A model generated the notes under the pieces. It was not told the DNA's origin. It ran no database searches and worked only from the letters and a program-made list of their open reading frames with translations. From NCBI GenBank assembly GCA_013399855.1, contig VXAY01002893.1:179001-243000 (forward strand): DNA of 64,000 nucleotides, in the 5' to 3' direction. The DNA is from Oxyruncus cristatus (lineage: Eukaryota > Chordata > Aves > Passeriformes > Cotingidae). The position numbers and the translations under genes were made by a program. Shown one piece after another: positions 1-13,300 of the stretch (the stretch's first letter is position 1; every line of letters starts with the position of its first letter).

Positions 1-504
1 TTTTTTTAGTACTGTATGTTTTTCTTCCCTGATTCTAACAGACAAAGAATTTCTAAATGATGGCTGATTTGGTAGACCAAAGCACACACATGTCACTTGT
101 TGTCTCACTACTTATTACCTAAGCCTTTAATTACCACTGAGGGGACATAACTGCAGATGCAGTGTTGCCAGTAAACTGCAGGATTTTTAGGCTAAAATTG
201 TAGTGCTAAAGATGTCCCCTCACAGGGCTCCACCCTGAGAAATTACATGGTTGTAAAAGCACCTCACTTTATTCACAGGTCCAGAGAGGCCACAGGAAAG
301 GTTGCAGTTAACTTGGGAACAATAATATGTTGTGTAACAAGTACAATTCACAATGTCAAATGGGAAGAATGCAGGAAGGTAACACAACTTACAAGGGTTA
401 TTGCTATGTTCCATTTACTACCTATGTAGCAAACAACACAATGCTTAAAGCCAAATTTCTCTTCTCAGTGTCTGATTTTATATCTCAAATGACAGCGGGG
501 CATC
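1..504. other. Intergenic, no recognised feature
   Basis: AT-rich unique sequence with only short random reading frames. No splice-bounded conserved peptide and no repeat is recognisable before the CR1 fragment that begins near 505. Confidence 0.5.
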
Positions 505-1003
505 TGTTACTCTTGAGGGAAGGAAGGGATGCCATCCAGAGGGACCTTGACAGCCTTGAGGAGTGGGCCCATGCAAACCTCATGAAGTTCAACAAGGAAA
601 AGTGCAAGGTCGCATGCCAGGATCAAGGCAGTCACCAGTAGCAATACAGGATTGGGGACAAAGGGGTTGGGAGCAGCCCTGTGGAGAAGGACCTGAGGGT
701 ACTGGCACATGAAAAACTGGACATGACCTGACAATGCATTCTTGCAGCCCAGAAAGCCAACTGTATCCTGGGCTACTTCAAAAGAAGCGTGGCCAGCACG
801 CTGCACCCCAGGAGATATTTTAACCTTGACTCTGCTCTTTTGAGACCCCATCTAAAGTGGTGAGACACTGGAACGGGTTGGTCAGAGAAGTTGTGGATGC
901 CCCATCGCTAAACCTGTTCATGGACAGGTTTGATGGGGCTTTGAGCAACCTGGTGTAGTGGAAGGCATCCCTGCTCATGGCAGGAAACCGTTCTATGATT
1001 CTG
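505..1003 (+). mobile_element. CR1 LINE fragment, 5' truncated, internally deleted
   Basis: Plus-strand CR1 retrotransposon remnant. It starts inside the reverse-transcriptase ORF: the translation around 520-610 reads EGRDAIQRDLDSLEEWA then NLMKFNKEKCKV, the conserved CR1 segment after the catalytic region. It continues through a broken DLRVLAHEKLDMT-like and AQKANCILGYFKRS-like stretch. Near 845-860 it jumps directly to the 3' part (WNGLVREVVDAPSL-like, then the CR1 3' UTR), so several hundred bases of the consensus are missing. It ends near 1,003 with the CR1-type tail motif TTCTATGATTCTGAG. Frameshifts and stops show it is dead. Family membership is recognised from memory of CR1; the exact subfamily is not determined. 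Confidence 0.9.
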
Positions 1004-1800
1004 AGATCTGTATAAGAAGTACTTACGTCTAGCAGCAATATGTTATACTAAACAGGATCGTTACATGATACTGCAGGCAGTCAATTAAGGAGCACTTCTG
1101 AGCAGGTACACCTTTTTTATCAACAGGAGCAGAGGTGTTGTTCAGCATGACCTGCATTACAAAAATATTGATTTAAATCATTACCAACTTGAGCTATCAC
1201 TCTTCCAAATCTCTTCATTAGGATCCTGCAACTAATTCATTTTCCGTGGTGAAAATCAAACACGCCCTTGTAGTATTTCGGCAGAAGTAGAAAGTACCAT
1301 GTATCCAACCTTATCTGAGAGAGTGAGTCTAAAGTGAAAACATGTAAAATATCTTAACCAAAGTGAAAGCTGGATAATACCCACACAAGTGTGCTGGAGA
1401 CCAAAGAAGAATCATATTCCACCATATTTTTGCCACTCTACTCAGTTCTGTGTTGGATGCTTAGAAGAAATCACAGATTTGTACCAGGAACTCTGGAAAA
1501 CACAGCTGGTCACAGACATGTGATGGAGCCCTTCAGCTGCAATGCCCTGTGCTTCCAAGGAGATGGCTCCAGGCTCAAGGCCTCCTTCATGTACCAAAGA
1601 ACACCTGCAATTGTGCTCAGTCCCACTGCGGGAAGAGAAGGAAGTTCCAGATCAGTGAAGGTATTCCTGATATTGTCCCTTGAATATGTGTATGAGAGCC
1701 AGCTGGGTCTTGTCCAAATGACAAGTAGTGCAGAAGTGAAACTTTAATTCCATTGCTCAGGAATTTAAAACTGGAAACAAAATCTGGAAAGAATTTTTAC

Positions 1801-1847
1801 TATACATACATACATACATATATATATTTATTATTATTATTATTACT
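1801..1847. repeat. Compound microsatellite (CATA)n-(ATT)n
   Basis: A run of ACAT units passes through a short TA run into about six ATT units. Likely length-polymorphic. Confidence 0.85.
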
Positions 1848-2938
1848 GCCCACAGATAACTATGAAGTATTGCTTTTCTTCCACAGAAAAATGCCCCTAG
1901 AAAGTTTTTAGACAACCACTTGGGAATTATAAAAAAAATTTATCTCAGTTCATGTCAGGCAATTGAAGTACTTACTCATGGATCAAATAATTTTCTCAAG
2001 TACACACACATAAGCCCCATTAGAACAGTGTAAACACGCCCAAAGGCCAAATTTGGCAATTGAAATACTTTTGGAAAATGAAAACTAGCTGGCAAAGATA
2101 ATAGAACAGAGGAAAATAATTAATTTTAAATATCAAAATACTGCTAATGTTCTAATTCCTTTTCTACTTATCAGCAAACAATGACTAAAGCATGAATAAA
2201 ATATTCTCTGCTGATGGAAAGAATGACATCACCTTCTCTAGAAAAATACCTGAGCTATTTTAAAGCATTTTTATACTTTCATCATAAAAATTTAAATTGC
2301 ATTTATTGTTGGAAATGATCTGGGGAAAAAAAAAAAGCAATTTTAAAGGCTTGTCAAAACCGATGATTGCAGCCCTTTATTCAATTGAGCCAAAAGGTAT
2401 TTGAGAGAAAGTTGTTGATATACTGCAGGGTGTGGGAATGAATCCAGAGATACTTTGTTTTCTTGCAAAAGAAAATGTTACATGCTGTTCCTAGATCATG
2501 GAAGTTTACAAATTCTTTTTTCTTCCAGAACTCCTACCTACCTGTATATTCTCTGCATAAACTGCCTGTCACTGTGAAAAATAATGAGTGTTATTTGTTT
2601 CAAGCTGTTATAGCTGTGGCTCCCACCTAGAGATATACACAGAACTATTGATTTGTATTTCTTTGTTTAGGTCCTTATTCCTATTTAATTATTAGTCTCA
2701 ACTGGAGTCCTGTAGGAGCTCTAAGACCCCCCTCTCAAATAACTGCATCCTTTTAAAAACCAATGAAATCAGAAAGTCCCTGTCTGACAGAATGATGATG
2801 CTCTCTGGCAATGTGCAACTTTGTTCTAAAGTTGAGAAATTGTTGTAATTAGTTGAAAAGGCCAAGAACCACTGAACTTCCTTCTTATTTTAAGAGACAT
2901 ATATAGAAACTTGAGATTTGTTATCTTTTTAATGGCCC

Positions 2939-2970
2939 TGTGTGTATGTGTGTATGTGTGTATGTGTGTA
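2939..2970. repeat. (TGTGTATG)n microsatellite
   Basis: Three to four copies of an 8-bp TGTGTATG unit in tandem. Confidence 0.85.
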
Positions 2971-3079
2971 ATGGCCTGTGGTACAGGATGTGTAAGGGGC
3001 TATAGAAGACATCTTTGCTCTGCTCCGGTAAGAAGGCTTGAATCGGTAAAGTTGGTCTTTCCCTGCAGTGCTTGTAGGC

Positions 3080-4512
3080 AAGGATAACTGAAGAGGCAGA
3101 GCTCATGTTCAAGACCATCTGAGGAACCTGGAGGTGCATTAAGTCCATGGAACCTGATGAGATGTATCCATGGGTCCTGAGGAAACTGGCAGAGGAAGTA
3201 TCTAAATGACTATCCTTTGTGTTTGAGAAGTTGTGAGAGTTTGGTAAAATTTCCACTGACTGGAAAAGAGGAAACATAATCTCCTTTTTGAAAAAGACAA
3301 AAAGGGGAGACCTGGGGTACCACAAGCTGTCAGCCTGACTTCTGTGCCCTGCAAGTGGAAAATAAGGAGATGACTGGAGACAGCAAGGATGGACAAATTG
3401 TTCCTGACAAATTTAGTGGCCTTCTGTAGGGGGGTTGGGGGGGCAGTGTTGGTGGGTAAGAAAGGAGCAACTGATGCAATTTACCTTGACTTGTGCAAAG
3501 CATTTGACACTGACCTGCATAACATCCTTGGCTCTGAACTGGAGAGACATGGATTTCATGGATGGACCACTTGGTGAATAAGGAGCTAACTGGATAGTCT
3601 CCTGCAAAAATTTGTGGTCAACAACTTGATGTCCCAGTCTTTAGAAGTGACAAGTGACAATCCTCAGGGGTTGGTATCAGGACTGGCACTATTTAACACC
3701 TTTGTCAGCAACACTGACAGTGGGATTGAGTGCACCCTCAGCAAGTTTGCCAGTGACACTGAACTGTGTGGTGCGATCAACACACTGGAGGGAAGGGATG
3801 CCATCCATTGGGATATGCCTTGATAGACTTCATGATGTTGAACAAAGCCAAGTGCAAGGTCCTGCATGTGGGTCAGGACAATCCCAAGCACCAATGTGGA
3901 CAAAGAATGGATTGGCAGAAGCCCTGAGGAGAAGGTCTTGGTGGTGCTGGTGGGTAAGAGGCTGAATGTGACCTGGCAATGTGCACTTGCTGCCCAGAAA
4001 GCCAAACGTGTCCTGGGCTGCATCAAAAGAAGGGTGACCAGCAGTCAAGGGAGGTGATTCTGCCCCTTTGCTCTGCTCTTGTGAAACCCCACCTGGAGTG
4101 CTGCATCCAGCTCTGAGGTCCCAAGCACAGGAAGGACGTGGACCTGTTGGAATGGGTCCAGAGCAGGTCCATGAAGATGATCACAGAGCTGGAGTACCAC
4201 CTCTTCTAGACAGACTGATAGAGTTGGGATTGTTCAGGCTAGAGAAGAGAAGGATCCAGAGAGATCTTACAGCAGCCTTCCAGTACCTAAAGGTGTCCTA
4301 CAAGAAAGCTGAAGAGGGACTTTTTACAGTGAGAGGACAAGAGGGAATGGTTTTAAACTGAAAGGTGGTATTTTTTGATTGAGTATTAGGAAGAAATTCT
4401 CTACTCTGAGGGTGGCAAGGCCTGGCACAGGCTGATCAGAGAACTGGATGTCCTCCTCTGCCTGGGACTGCTTAAGGCCAGGTTTCACGGGGCCTTGAGC
4501 AGCGTGGTGGCT
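3080..4512 (+). mobile_element. CR1 LINE, reverse-transcriptase region to near 3' end, inactive
   Basis: A long plus-strand CR1 copy. Recognisable blocks in order are: the fingers-region segment (TDWKRGNIISFLKKTKRG-like, 3255-3305); FLTNLVAF (3400-3425); [21 protein letters not shown] (3468-3530); [12 protein letters not shown] (3540-3577); the PQGLVSGLALFNTF block (3663-3703); GIECTLSKFASDTELCGA (3724-3777); then [19 protein letters not shown] and the LERVQ-like and [20 protein letters not shown] segments to about 4,300, and part of the 3' region. The catalytic FADD box reads FASD here, so one of the two essential aspartates is lost. There are also frameshifts, and a deletion near 3,350 that removes about 38 bp present in the inverted neighbour copy. 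Homology breaks off near 4,512 before the normal 3' tail. Confidence 0.92.
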
Positions 4513-4516
4513 GTCC

Positions 4517-4797
4517 CCAACCACCTCCCTATTTTCCACTTGCCTTAGCAGAGTTTCCAGGAGGATCCACTTCATGATCTTGCAGGGCACAGAAGTCAAA
4601 CTGACAACCGGTAGTACCCCAGGTCTTCCTTTTTTGTCTTTTTAAAAAAGGAGATTATGTTTCCTCTTTTCCAGTCAGTGGGAACTTTACCAAACTGCCA
4701 CAACTTCTCAAACATGAAGGATAGTCATTTAGATGCTTCCTCTGCCAGTTTCCTCAGGACCTATGGATGCATCTCATCAGGTTCCATGGACAAATAA
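4517..4797 (-). mobile_element. CR1 LINE fragment, inverted partner of the 3.1-kb copy
   Basis: Read on the minus strand, this is the same CR1 reverse-transcriptase segment as 3,136-3,406 on the plus strand. By eye the two agree at about 90% over roughly 205 aligned bases. This copy keeps the segment coding for KIMKWILLETLLRQVENREVVGDS, part of which is deleted in the plus copy. The two form a large inverted repeat with about 1.1 kb between the arms. It has no CR1 3' end of its own, so either it is a truncated or rearranged insertion, or a piece of a local duplication. Confidence 0.88.
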
Positions 4798-7600
4798 TCA
4801 ACTAATGAAATATTTTGAAAATAAAACAATCTCTCACTGAAAAATATTATTTACTTCCTTCAGTTCTGGATAGCCTTATTGACAACACAGGAAGTAAATA
4901 GAAATACAGATAATCAGATTATCAACATAAGCAAATAAGCACATCCCCATTATGTATTATGACACTCCAGACCAACTATTATCTAATATATGCTTAGCTG
5001 GAATAATTAATCTAGCAGATAAAAACAGTACCTAGTACTTAGACAACCATGGAAGCATCTCTTTGTGCACCACCTATGGTCTTTATTATCTTAATACACT
5101 AAAATAGAATAAAATTTAAAAAATTATATGAACAGCAATGTCATCCACAAGAATCAGATCGCATCTTCATTTCCAAGTATCAGTGGACATATGTGTTAAT
5201 AATTTGGAAAAGCATAAACAACACAGACATTGGAATGTATCTGTGAAGTTCTCAGCTCTGTATAGCTGTCAGAATTAAAACTCTAGCTGATACAGACTGA
5301 ATCAGATGAAACATAAACTAACTCATATTATTTTAAATGATTTTTTTTTTTTCTTATCACCAAAGAAATGACACTGATGTACCATTTCTGACTTAAAACG
5401 TAATCATTCCTGTGATCACAGGTAAATTGAGCCCACTGAGAAGTTAGTGAAATGCCTAATCACCAGTTACTAAAAAAATCCTCCCACTTCCTATTCGACA
5501 TTTGGAAGGTTCTTCAACACTTTCAACAATTATTCTCCTTTTGAACTTATCACCTATCAAATATACTATGAAACACAAACAATCACACCAACCTTCTTGG
5601 AAGATATGTACTTTTGGCAGGTTTATGCTTTTTTAATTACCTCTACAAGATTATGAATAATTGGTTAAAGAAGTCTGTCTTCTTAAAGGAGCAAGACAAA
5701 TTCTAAGGCACAGCCACCATTTACAAGATAGCAGAGTTACTATATGAGGAAGAAGGATGCTCAGAAGGGCAAAGACATTTGCCTAAACTAAAAATATTTG
5801 ACACATTAAACTGTCTTTCTTATGAATACTGTAATTTTGAAATTAAGTAGCATTAGATCACAGAGTTCACTTCGATGAAAGTCCATTTTGAAAAATTCAT
5901 GATTTATACTCAAGATTTATAGTTTCATATTTTCATTTAAACTATTTCACCATTTCGGTTTCAGCAGAAAACAGCAAACCTACACAATACCTTTATCAGA
6001 ACAAACTTATTCAGAAAATACAGGAGTATATGAAATAAAAAACAATATGCTTTTTCTCAGTCTTACGAGTCTTTGGACACAGTTTCATCAGTCTTGTTAT
6101 TGATTCATTGTATAATTGTAAAGTTCACAGGTGCACAAATTTATATTTTAATAATTACTACCTTTGCAAAGATAAGGATTCTGGCTGTAGATTTTTCAGA
6201 GTTGCATTTGTGGATTTAAGGTAAAAGAAGGAAGGGGTTCTTTGTCTTTAAATAACAGTGAATTTTCACCTTGAAACTCGTTTAGTTAATTCATGTGATT
6301 TAATTAGCAATGTTGCTTTCTGTGACTAGTACAATATTTTTAAAATACAATATAAACATAAGGCAAATGCTTAGGAATGCAGGTGAAATTGTCTTTTTAA
6401 GACCAAGGTTCTGAATGATCAGATCAAAAATGGATTGAAGCAGTTTGTCTGAATAGAGTAATTTTCACTTTGATTGTTTTTCAGCTCACTACTGCAGTAG
6501 AGATGATGACAGCTAGTATGAAGTTGTCTGAATCAGTGATACTAGAACACAAATATATGCCAATACTTTGCATAAAATGCACAAGGCAGAGTTATTTATG
6601 CATATGCCTTTTGACATCTCAGCATGCATGTTGACTTGAACTGCCACCCTCTCTTTTTGATTTTCTGGTATTAAATTTAAATGGAAAGCTAAGAACATAT
6701 TATAAAATCAGACACAGCAAAAAAGAGAGCAGTGGTGAACAAAGAGGTTCAGCTCAAAACTGAAGCTAAATATTTAATTCTAGCAAACAAATATATTTAA
6801 GGAACTTTGCTGTACCTGACTTCATAATTGTTCAAAGGGATGACAGTCATCTTGGGGATAGTTATGAATATACTGAAGAGAAAATTCAAAGACTGAAGAG
6901 TAACCTAATAAACATTTATAATCTTCTTGTCTTACCAGGTGGCAATGGCTGACTAATTTGGAGTACACCATTTTATCAGAAACATATTTAGAACTGACTA
7001 GTCTACATGTCATTCTAAATACAATTTATAGAAATTGTAGATTTTGATGAAAGGGATACATTTTCAAGGGATTCTACAGGGTTTTAGTCAATCAGCTCAT
7101 TTAGTCAGAACTATGAATCAGACTTCAGTGCAATGCTTTGAAAAATCAATCACCTCAAAACTATCTCCAGACAGTTTAATGTGCACAGTTTTGTGAAAAT
7201 TGTGACTCTGAAACACATAATTCTAAACCACTGTGGATGAGAAATGACAATTAGGAGTAATCAATGTTTCAAAAAAGAGTCTGAATGCAAAGGAACCATT
7301 CAAACTGATTGCTTTTATCGTTGTATCTATAAGTGGGAAAAGAGATTATATTTTTAACAGCAGATTCTTTGTCTTGATTAGAAAAGGAAATGCAAAATGA
7401 GACTTGAACTAATAAAACATTCAAACTAGATTTAGTTGTGAGAAACTTCCTCCTCTGTCACAGTGGGATGGGCAAACAATAAACCCATAAAGGGCCAGAA
7501 CAGCAATTATACTAGAAACCATAGAAGTAGTATTGAGTTGAAATAAATATTCAGTCTAATTAGACCTAGACAACATATCATTCCTTTTGCTTGGTTGGTG

Positions 7601-7640
7601 GGTTTTTTTTTTTTTTTGTTTTTGTTTTTGTTTTTGTTTT
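7601..7640. repeat. Poly-T and (GTTTTT)n tract
   Basis: A run of about 15 T is followed by three to four GTTTTT units. The orientation resembles a degenerate reverse-complement poly-A tail, but no retro-element body is recognised beside it. Confidence 0.8.
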
Positions 7641-10260
7641 CAGAAAATTATGAGGCTGTGACCAGAATTCTTAGGACAGAAGCTAGTGTAATGCTATGTG
7701 TGTCTTTCATAACCAGCGATCATAGGCTACTGAGAAAGCATGTCTGACTTACTCACTATACCATATGGTTAATAATCTCAACATCACAGATCGTTCTGGA
7801 GTTGGAAGGAAGCATTATGAAACACTGTGGGATAGAACATGAAGTGGGAAGAGAGAAACGGAGAAGTGTGCTACAGACTGTCTCAGTAAAAATTAAAAAT
7901 GCAACTATAGACTTAACAGAAGCTGATATCACCCAGCTACAAACAGGACAAGAATAGGAGGAGGCAAACCCCCACATCTTCCTGTTTTTACCAGCGCAAA
8001 CCCCTGTACTTACACTGCAGTGTTTCAGAAGACAAGTGATGTTGCATGCAGTTGATTAGAGAAACACAGCAGTGTCGACAGCAACGTGGCATGAAGGTGG
8101 GTTAAAACAGATAAACCATTCCTACCTCAAATCAATGGCACGGCTCTCTGGAAACTATGAGATAAAAAGCAACATGAGTAATGACAGAATAAAACCAAAG
8201 AACGATATTAATTTCTTTCACTCTATGAAGACACTACAAAGTGTGTTGGTATGGGTGCAGAGGTGCGTGTACAGGTGAAAAAACATTTACCTGAACCTCC
8301 AAATTCTCTGGGTAATAATGATGTTAACACCTCAACCACTCCTTTAAACTTCAGAGTAATGGAAGTATAATGCAGATAGACTTCTTTATCTTGAAACCTA
8401 ATTTGCTAATCCTAAAAATCTTAAGTTTCTCCATTCTATGTTCAACTCTCTGGTAATCTATTTAGCTGCACAGAGAGTGTGATATATGAGAATAAAGCTT
8501 GCTTCACAGAAAGTGAGATACAGCCTAATGAGAGTGTTAGCGTTGCCTCTGAAATTACTTTCAAATGTAACAACTCTACATCTAGAATAGCATTAAATGC
8601 CTGATTCCTTTTGTAACTATCTTTGATTGAAAGATTTAGTGGGCAGGTAGTGAAATGGCAGTTCTGTGAAATCAGAATCACGTTCATCATTATCATGGTC
8701 TCAGAGTCAAAGATGCTGTTGCTGTAATGGAGCAAGTGTTAACACACTAACATCTGTAGCTACTTTTAACCCCGTGTGGAAGACTCCTGTTTTTGGTTTA
8801 GGAATACAGAAGCACGAGTTGCCAGGGCATGTTCAGTCAAAGATGCTTCTAGGGTATCCTACCATCCATCCTCCTTTTCACATGCTCCAGCTGACTGCAT
8901 GGGAATCACTTGGTCACTTCTGTATAGTCCCCAAACCACATCTACTACCCAGTGCTGCTGGGACATCATTACTAATGACTCGATAGACATTCCATTGATC
9001 CAGCTAAGCTCAAAAAGGCATCATATTATTTCATTAATAGCAGGTACACAGAATCCTCCACTGATCAGAAATCCACGTGTGGATGCATTTTCTATGCAAA
9101 ATCTCGGACTCATACAGGAGCACGGTAAGCACAGAAGGGCTGTGTGTCTTTAATTTGGTGAAGAAGCTATTTCATGCTGATATAATAGCTAAACTGCTCT
9201 TGCAGTCAAATTTCAAGTTTCAATTTTATTTCTCCCAATTAATTTGGAAGGCCTTATGCATTTTCCTTTTTAGTATGTAACTTTTTGTTTTCCTTGGAGT
9301 CATCAATATTTGAAAACCGATAGTAGAAGCAGAAAATCAACCTGTAAACTAATCATCTTGTTTAGAGCAGGCTACTAGTGAATGAATAAATTCTGCATGA
9401 GATTTTGTTGCATGGAATAGCTCAGGAGTAAATGCTGTTGATTGTTTTGGTGCAGCACATAGCACAAATGCACAAAATAATACACACAATGCAGTCAATC
9501 CCTAAGATGCAATCTCATTTGCTACTATTGGTTGTGAGGGAAATGATTGGCTTGTAATTTTGTTGACCTTTACAATGCCCAAGGAAAGCTCTCTCAAACA
9601 GCCAGGTCCTTCCCTTGTGCTTCAAAATCAAGCTCATTTCTGGTTGGCCAAAAGCTTTCATCAAATCAAGAGCTGTTCAACAGATTATAAGATTTTGCTC
9701 TTTGATGCAAAATGATGCAACTTTCAAGGCTTGTTGGAACATGTTTCAATTACAAAACCTTTCTTTATTACAATATTCTAGGACATTCCACATGAATGGG
9801 TTTTAATCATTACCCTTCTTTTCTCAGGCTGCAGTGAAATGGACCTCTCACAGCTGGGCACCAGTCTGAACTGCAGCAGTGCAGTTGCAATAAGAAGCCA
9901 TGGGGATGCTTTGGCACTCATAATTATTTTAAACAAGTGTAGAAAGTGCTGGGCCTTCCATCTCTGCAGTTTACAATCAACTTTTCTACCCTTTACCACT
10001 TGTTCACCCCTCTAATGCCCTGATTCCTGCTTAGAATAAACACGCATTAGAAACACTAAATTGGTGAACAATGAATGATAAGAAAGGAAAGCAGTTTTTG
10101 CTCAGACTTTATCAACAACTTTTTATTAATGTGTATGAATAATATATTAATCAATAAGTAGTAAGCACTGTTTAAAGAGATCTAAGGCTGCCTCCTATGT
10201 AAAAAATCACCCTGATTTTCAGTTACAGATTTGTTTTCAGCCTGCTTTTGCAGGGCCAGT

Positions 10261-10320
10261 AGAATAAAGTAGAATAAAATAAATAATACTAAAATAAATA
10301 ATACTAAATAATAAATACTA
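10261..10320. repeat. AT-rich tandem (AAATAATACTA-like units)
   Basis: Imperfect tandem copies of AATAAATAATACTAA-like units over about 60 bp. An unresolved base (n) lies 17 bp downstream at 10337. Confidence 0.75.
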
Positions 10321-10336
10321 AGATTTATTGCTACAC

Positions 10337-10337
10337 N
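10337..10337. other. Single ambiguous base
   Basis: A lone n in otherwise resolved sequence, next to the AT-rich tandem repeat. Most likely a consensus ambiguity of the assembly. Confidence 0.95.
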
Positions 10338-13300
10338 AGGAATGTTTTCTCGGAAAATTCTTATGTGAAAAGAAAATAATTCACAGGTTTGATATCAAAA
10401 AACATGGCAAAGAAAACAGAAGCTTTGCACATCACTCAGTGCAGGTCACTTTTATATTGAAACCTTGGGAAGAAATTAGTCATTGCTGTAAGTAGGCAGA
10501 ACACAGCTGGGAGTGGCTGAATTGTGTTTGCAACCAAGGCAGACTGACCAGCACTCTGTAAGGCAGCTCAGCTGGATTCCTGAGCAGCAAGAGGCTGCTA
10601 ACCATCACGGCCTTTTAAAACACCCCAGTAGTAAAAGCCCACCAAATGGCTGCAAGAAAGTGTTTGGTCTCAGCCCCAGTGGGAACTTCCTCAGGTTTCA
10701 AATAGTGGGGGCCATATGCCAAGATCCCTGCAGCAATTCTTAGCTTGAAAGTAAACAGCTGAATGTATTTGGCACAGTTTTTACTATGGCTGCTCAAGCA
10801 GCTTTTGTATGGGTTTGTATGGGCACAGCTATCATAGCACTGGAATTAGGAAGAATTCTTTTTTAAGTCAATATTCTTTTGCTAAATCTCTGGAAAGTGT
10901 GTATAGGGAAGGTATGAACTGACAAAAAACCCACCTTAAAAATATTGAAATAAACAAGCAGAAATTTTTACTCATCTCAAGCAGAAATCCCCATCCAATC
11001 ATCCATCTATATATACACTCATGCTATTATCAAAGTAAGTAGGTTCTAAAAATGGAGATTCACATTAGCAACCCAGCATCCCAGCTGGCATGAAAAAGGC
11101 CAGGTTCAAACACAATGCCAGAATTCTTTGGTCTTCATCTGACTGACACCTGGACATGCTGCAAATGATGCCTGACTGGATCTTCAAGACTGAGATTACC
11201 ACAACATTACAGTACTGAGCAGTATCAGCACATCTACTCCAACAGCTGTTTTACTGGTAGACTCCAGGAAGACCTCTTATCATAATCTCTTAATGAGATA
11301 TTAATACCAACCTCAGAGGAAACTGCTTGCTCTTTCTCAGAGAGGAATTATCAGTAAATGCCAAACTCTGTTTACTGTAGTATACAGTATGGAAATGCTG
11401 GTGGCAAGAAAATCCTCCTCTGCAAGTGGTAAGACAATCCTGATCTATGTGCTTCCTTTGACAGGAAAAATTGAGCATTTAAAGTCCAATACTTGGTCAA
11501 CAGAAAACTGAAACCAAGACAGTGGGCTTCGATGATACTTTTATATAAGGAATTGTAAGATACATTTATATTTTTGCCTGCTTGAATGAGAAAAAAACGT
11601 TGATCCTTTATGAAAGGATAGTGAGAGCTGCTTACACAAGGATGCTACAAGGTCAGTTTGTTGCATAATAGAGGACAAATGAAGTAGATATTTCTAACAG
11701 AAAAGACCAAGCCGTAAAGACTAGTCCTCTCAAAAGCACACAAAGCTCTTCTTTCTTGCAGATGTTATAAAAGTTCTCAGATTATTTCTGAGAAAAAATG
11801 TTTACAGTCCTCAGAATTCATAATATCTGTCTCTGGGCTCTTTATAAAAACAGGTTTTCTCAGAGCAGCATGAAACCTTACCACCTAGGTTCAGTTCTCC
11901 CAGGCATTGTATACGTGTATATTGAGGCCTACCTGCCAGAGAAAAATCAATAACAATGCAGGTTAGATGAGCAGGTGGCAACGGAAAAAAAGACTGTGTG
12001 GAAAAAATAAACATTCAGAGAACTACAGATGCCTATTGCTGGATGATTTCTCCAGGACTCCTAGGTTTACAATAGATCTCTCAGATATTGATCCTTTTTC
12101 CTTGGTATCAAAGAGATGAACAATCCCACTGAAGTTTGCAGGAGCTGATGGATGCTGTGAAAGGCTTTCCACAAGAGCAGTGATAAAGCTCCTTGCCTGT
12201 TTCTTCTGCCAGAGGAAAAGATAATATGGATTCACTGTTGAAAAAAACAAACTAGCAAACAAACACTGAGCAATTCTTTTAAGGTGAAATAAATATTCCA
12301 GCTGCCTTGCAGATGCAGAGAATCACATCGTTTCTGTATGAAAAGCAGGTTCTGCATTTGTTAGGTTTGAAGAAAATAAGCAATGTTTTTGTCAATAATT
12401 CTGAAGCTCTTACAAGCCCGATGTTATAATCAGTGTTTTGATGGTAGTATATATCAGCTAAATGGAGCTAGAATGGAAATTAATTCTTCAAGATTTTCAG
12501 TGCCCCAGAACACAAGGAAGAAACCTGGGAGCATTTTTGAAAAATTAGGTCTGAACAAGTATGATAGAAGTGAGTAGACATTGCCAAGCATGCTTTCTGT
12601 CAAGGCAAATATATCTGTTTACTCTGATAACACCAATGAGCAACTTCTCTCTATTAAACAACTCAGATTCATTCAAAACTGCACTAGGTACTGAGTTTCT
12701 ATCAACCTTAGTACACACAGACAATGTAAAAGGTGGAAAGATGTTGAGTTCTCCTTTTTTTTTGCTCTTTCTTATTTCTTAAGGTTACTGCAGTCATTAT
12801 TTTCCTCTTCAATATAAAAAGAAAAAGCCTTCACAAAATAATTCTTTGGTCATCTAAAGCCTCAAGTTGGGTTATTTGGGACTTGAGCCAACAGGATGAT
12901 TAAATGAGTCAACAGGAGGGTTAAATGATGCTTCAGTGTCTAGCAAGGTAGTGTTTTCCCCTCAGATGACAGCAGGTTCATCGGAAGCCACAGGACTACC
13001 ATATACCCTTTCAGCTAGACCCACCTCTGACTGCATGAAGAGGATACAAAAGGATTATAAAAAGGTTTTTAATCCATTTCACTGACCAGTTACATAATCC
13101 CTGATTATTGTATACTAGTGATATTGTCCAAAACAGTACTGCTTCAGCAATCTGAGCAACACCAAGTTCTTCCAAGATTTGTCAGAAGAGAGCTGAGCTT
13201 TTTTCAGCAGAGCCCCTTAGCTGTAGATGTCCTTTCACCACAAATTGACCCAGAGGTATGCAGCTCTGTTTTCTCTCAGCTGGAGGTACTGAGGCAGACT

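Larger units (their letters stand above)
1004..3079. other. Intergenic, no gene recognised
   Basis: Unique AT-rich sequence. The longest open frame, 118 codons on the plus strand at 1391-1747, resembles nothing I know and has no splice or codon-usage support. The stretch contains the simple repeats listed separately at 1801-1847 and 2939-2970. Confidence 0.5.
4798..13000. other. Intergenic, no gene recognised
   Basis: About 8 kb of AT-rich unique sequence. Open frames are short (125 codons or less) and none has recognisable protein similarity. It contains only simple repeats (7601-7640, 10261-10320) and one ambiguous base at 10337. Transcribed noncoding RNAs cannot be excluded from sequence alone. 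Confidence 0.5.

Noticed and set aside
1391..1747. 118-codon plus-strand open frame in the upstream intergenic region
   Set aside because: No recognised similarity, no splice or promoter support; length is within chance for 64 kb of sequence.
3664..4026. 120-codon minus-strand open frame
   Set aside because: Shadow frame antisense to the plus-strand CR1 reverse-transcriptase region.
3080..4797. Twin-priming explanation for the inverted CR1 pair
   Set aside because: Twin priming inverts a 5' segment that does not overlap the 3' part; here both arms cover the same CR1 interval.
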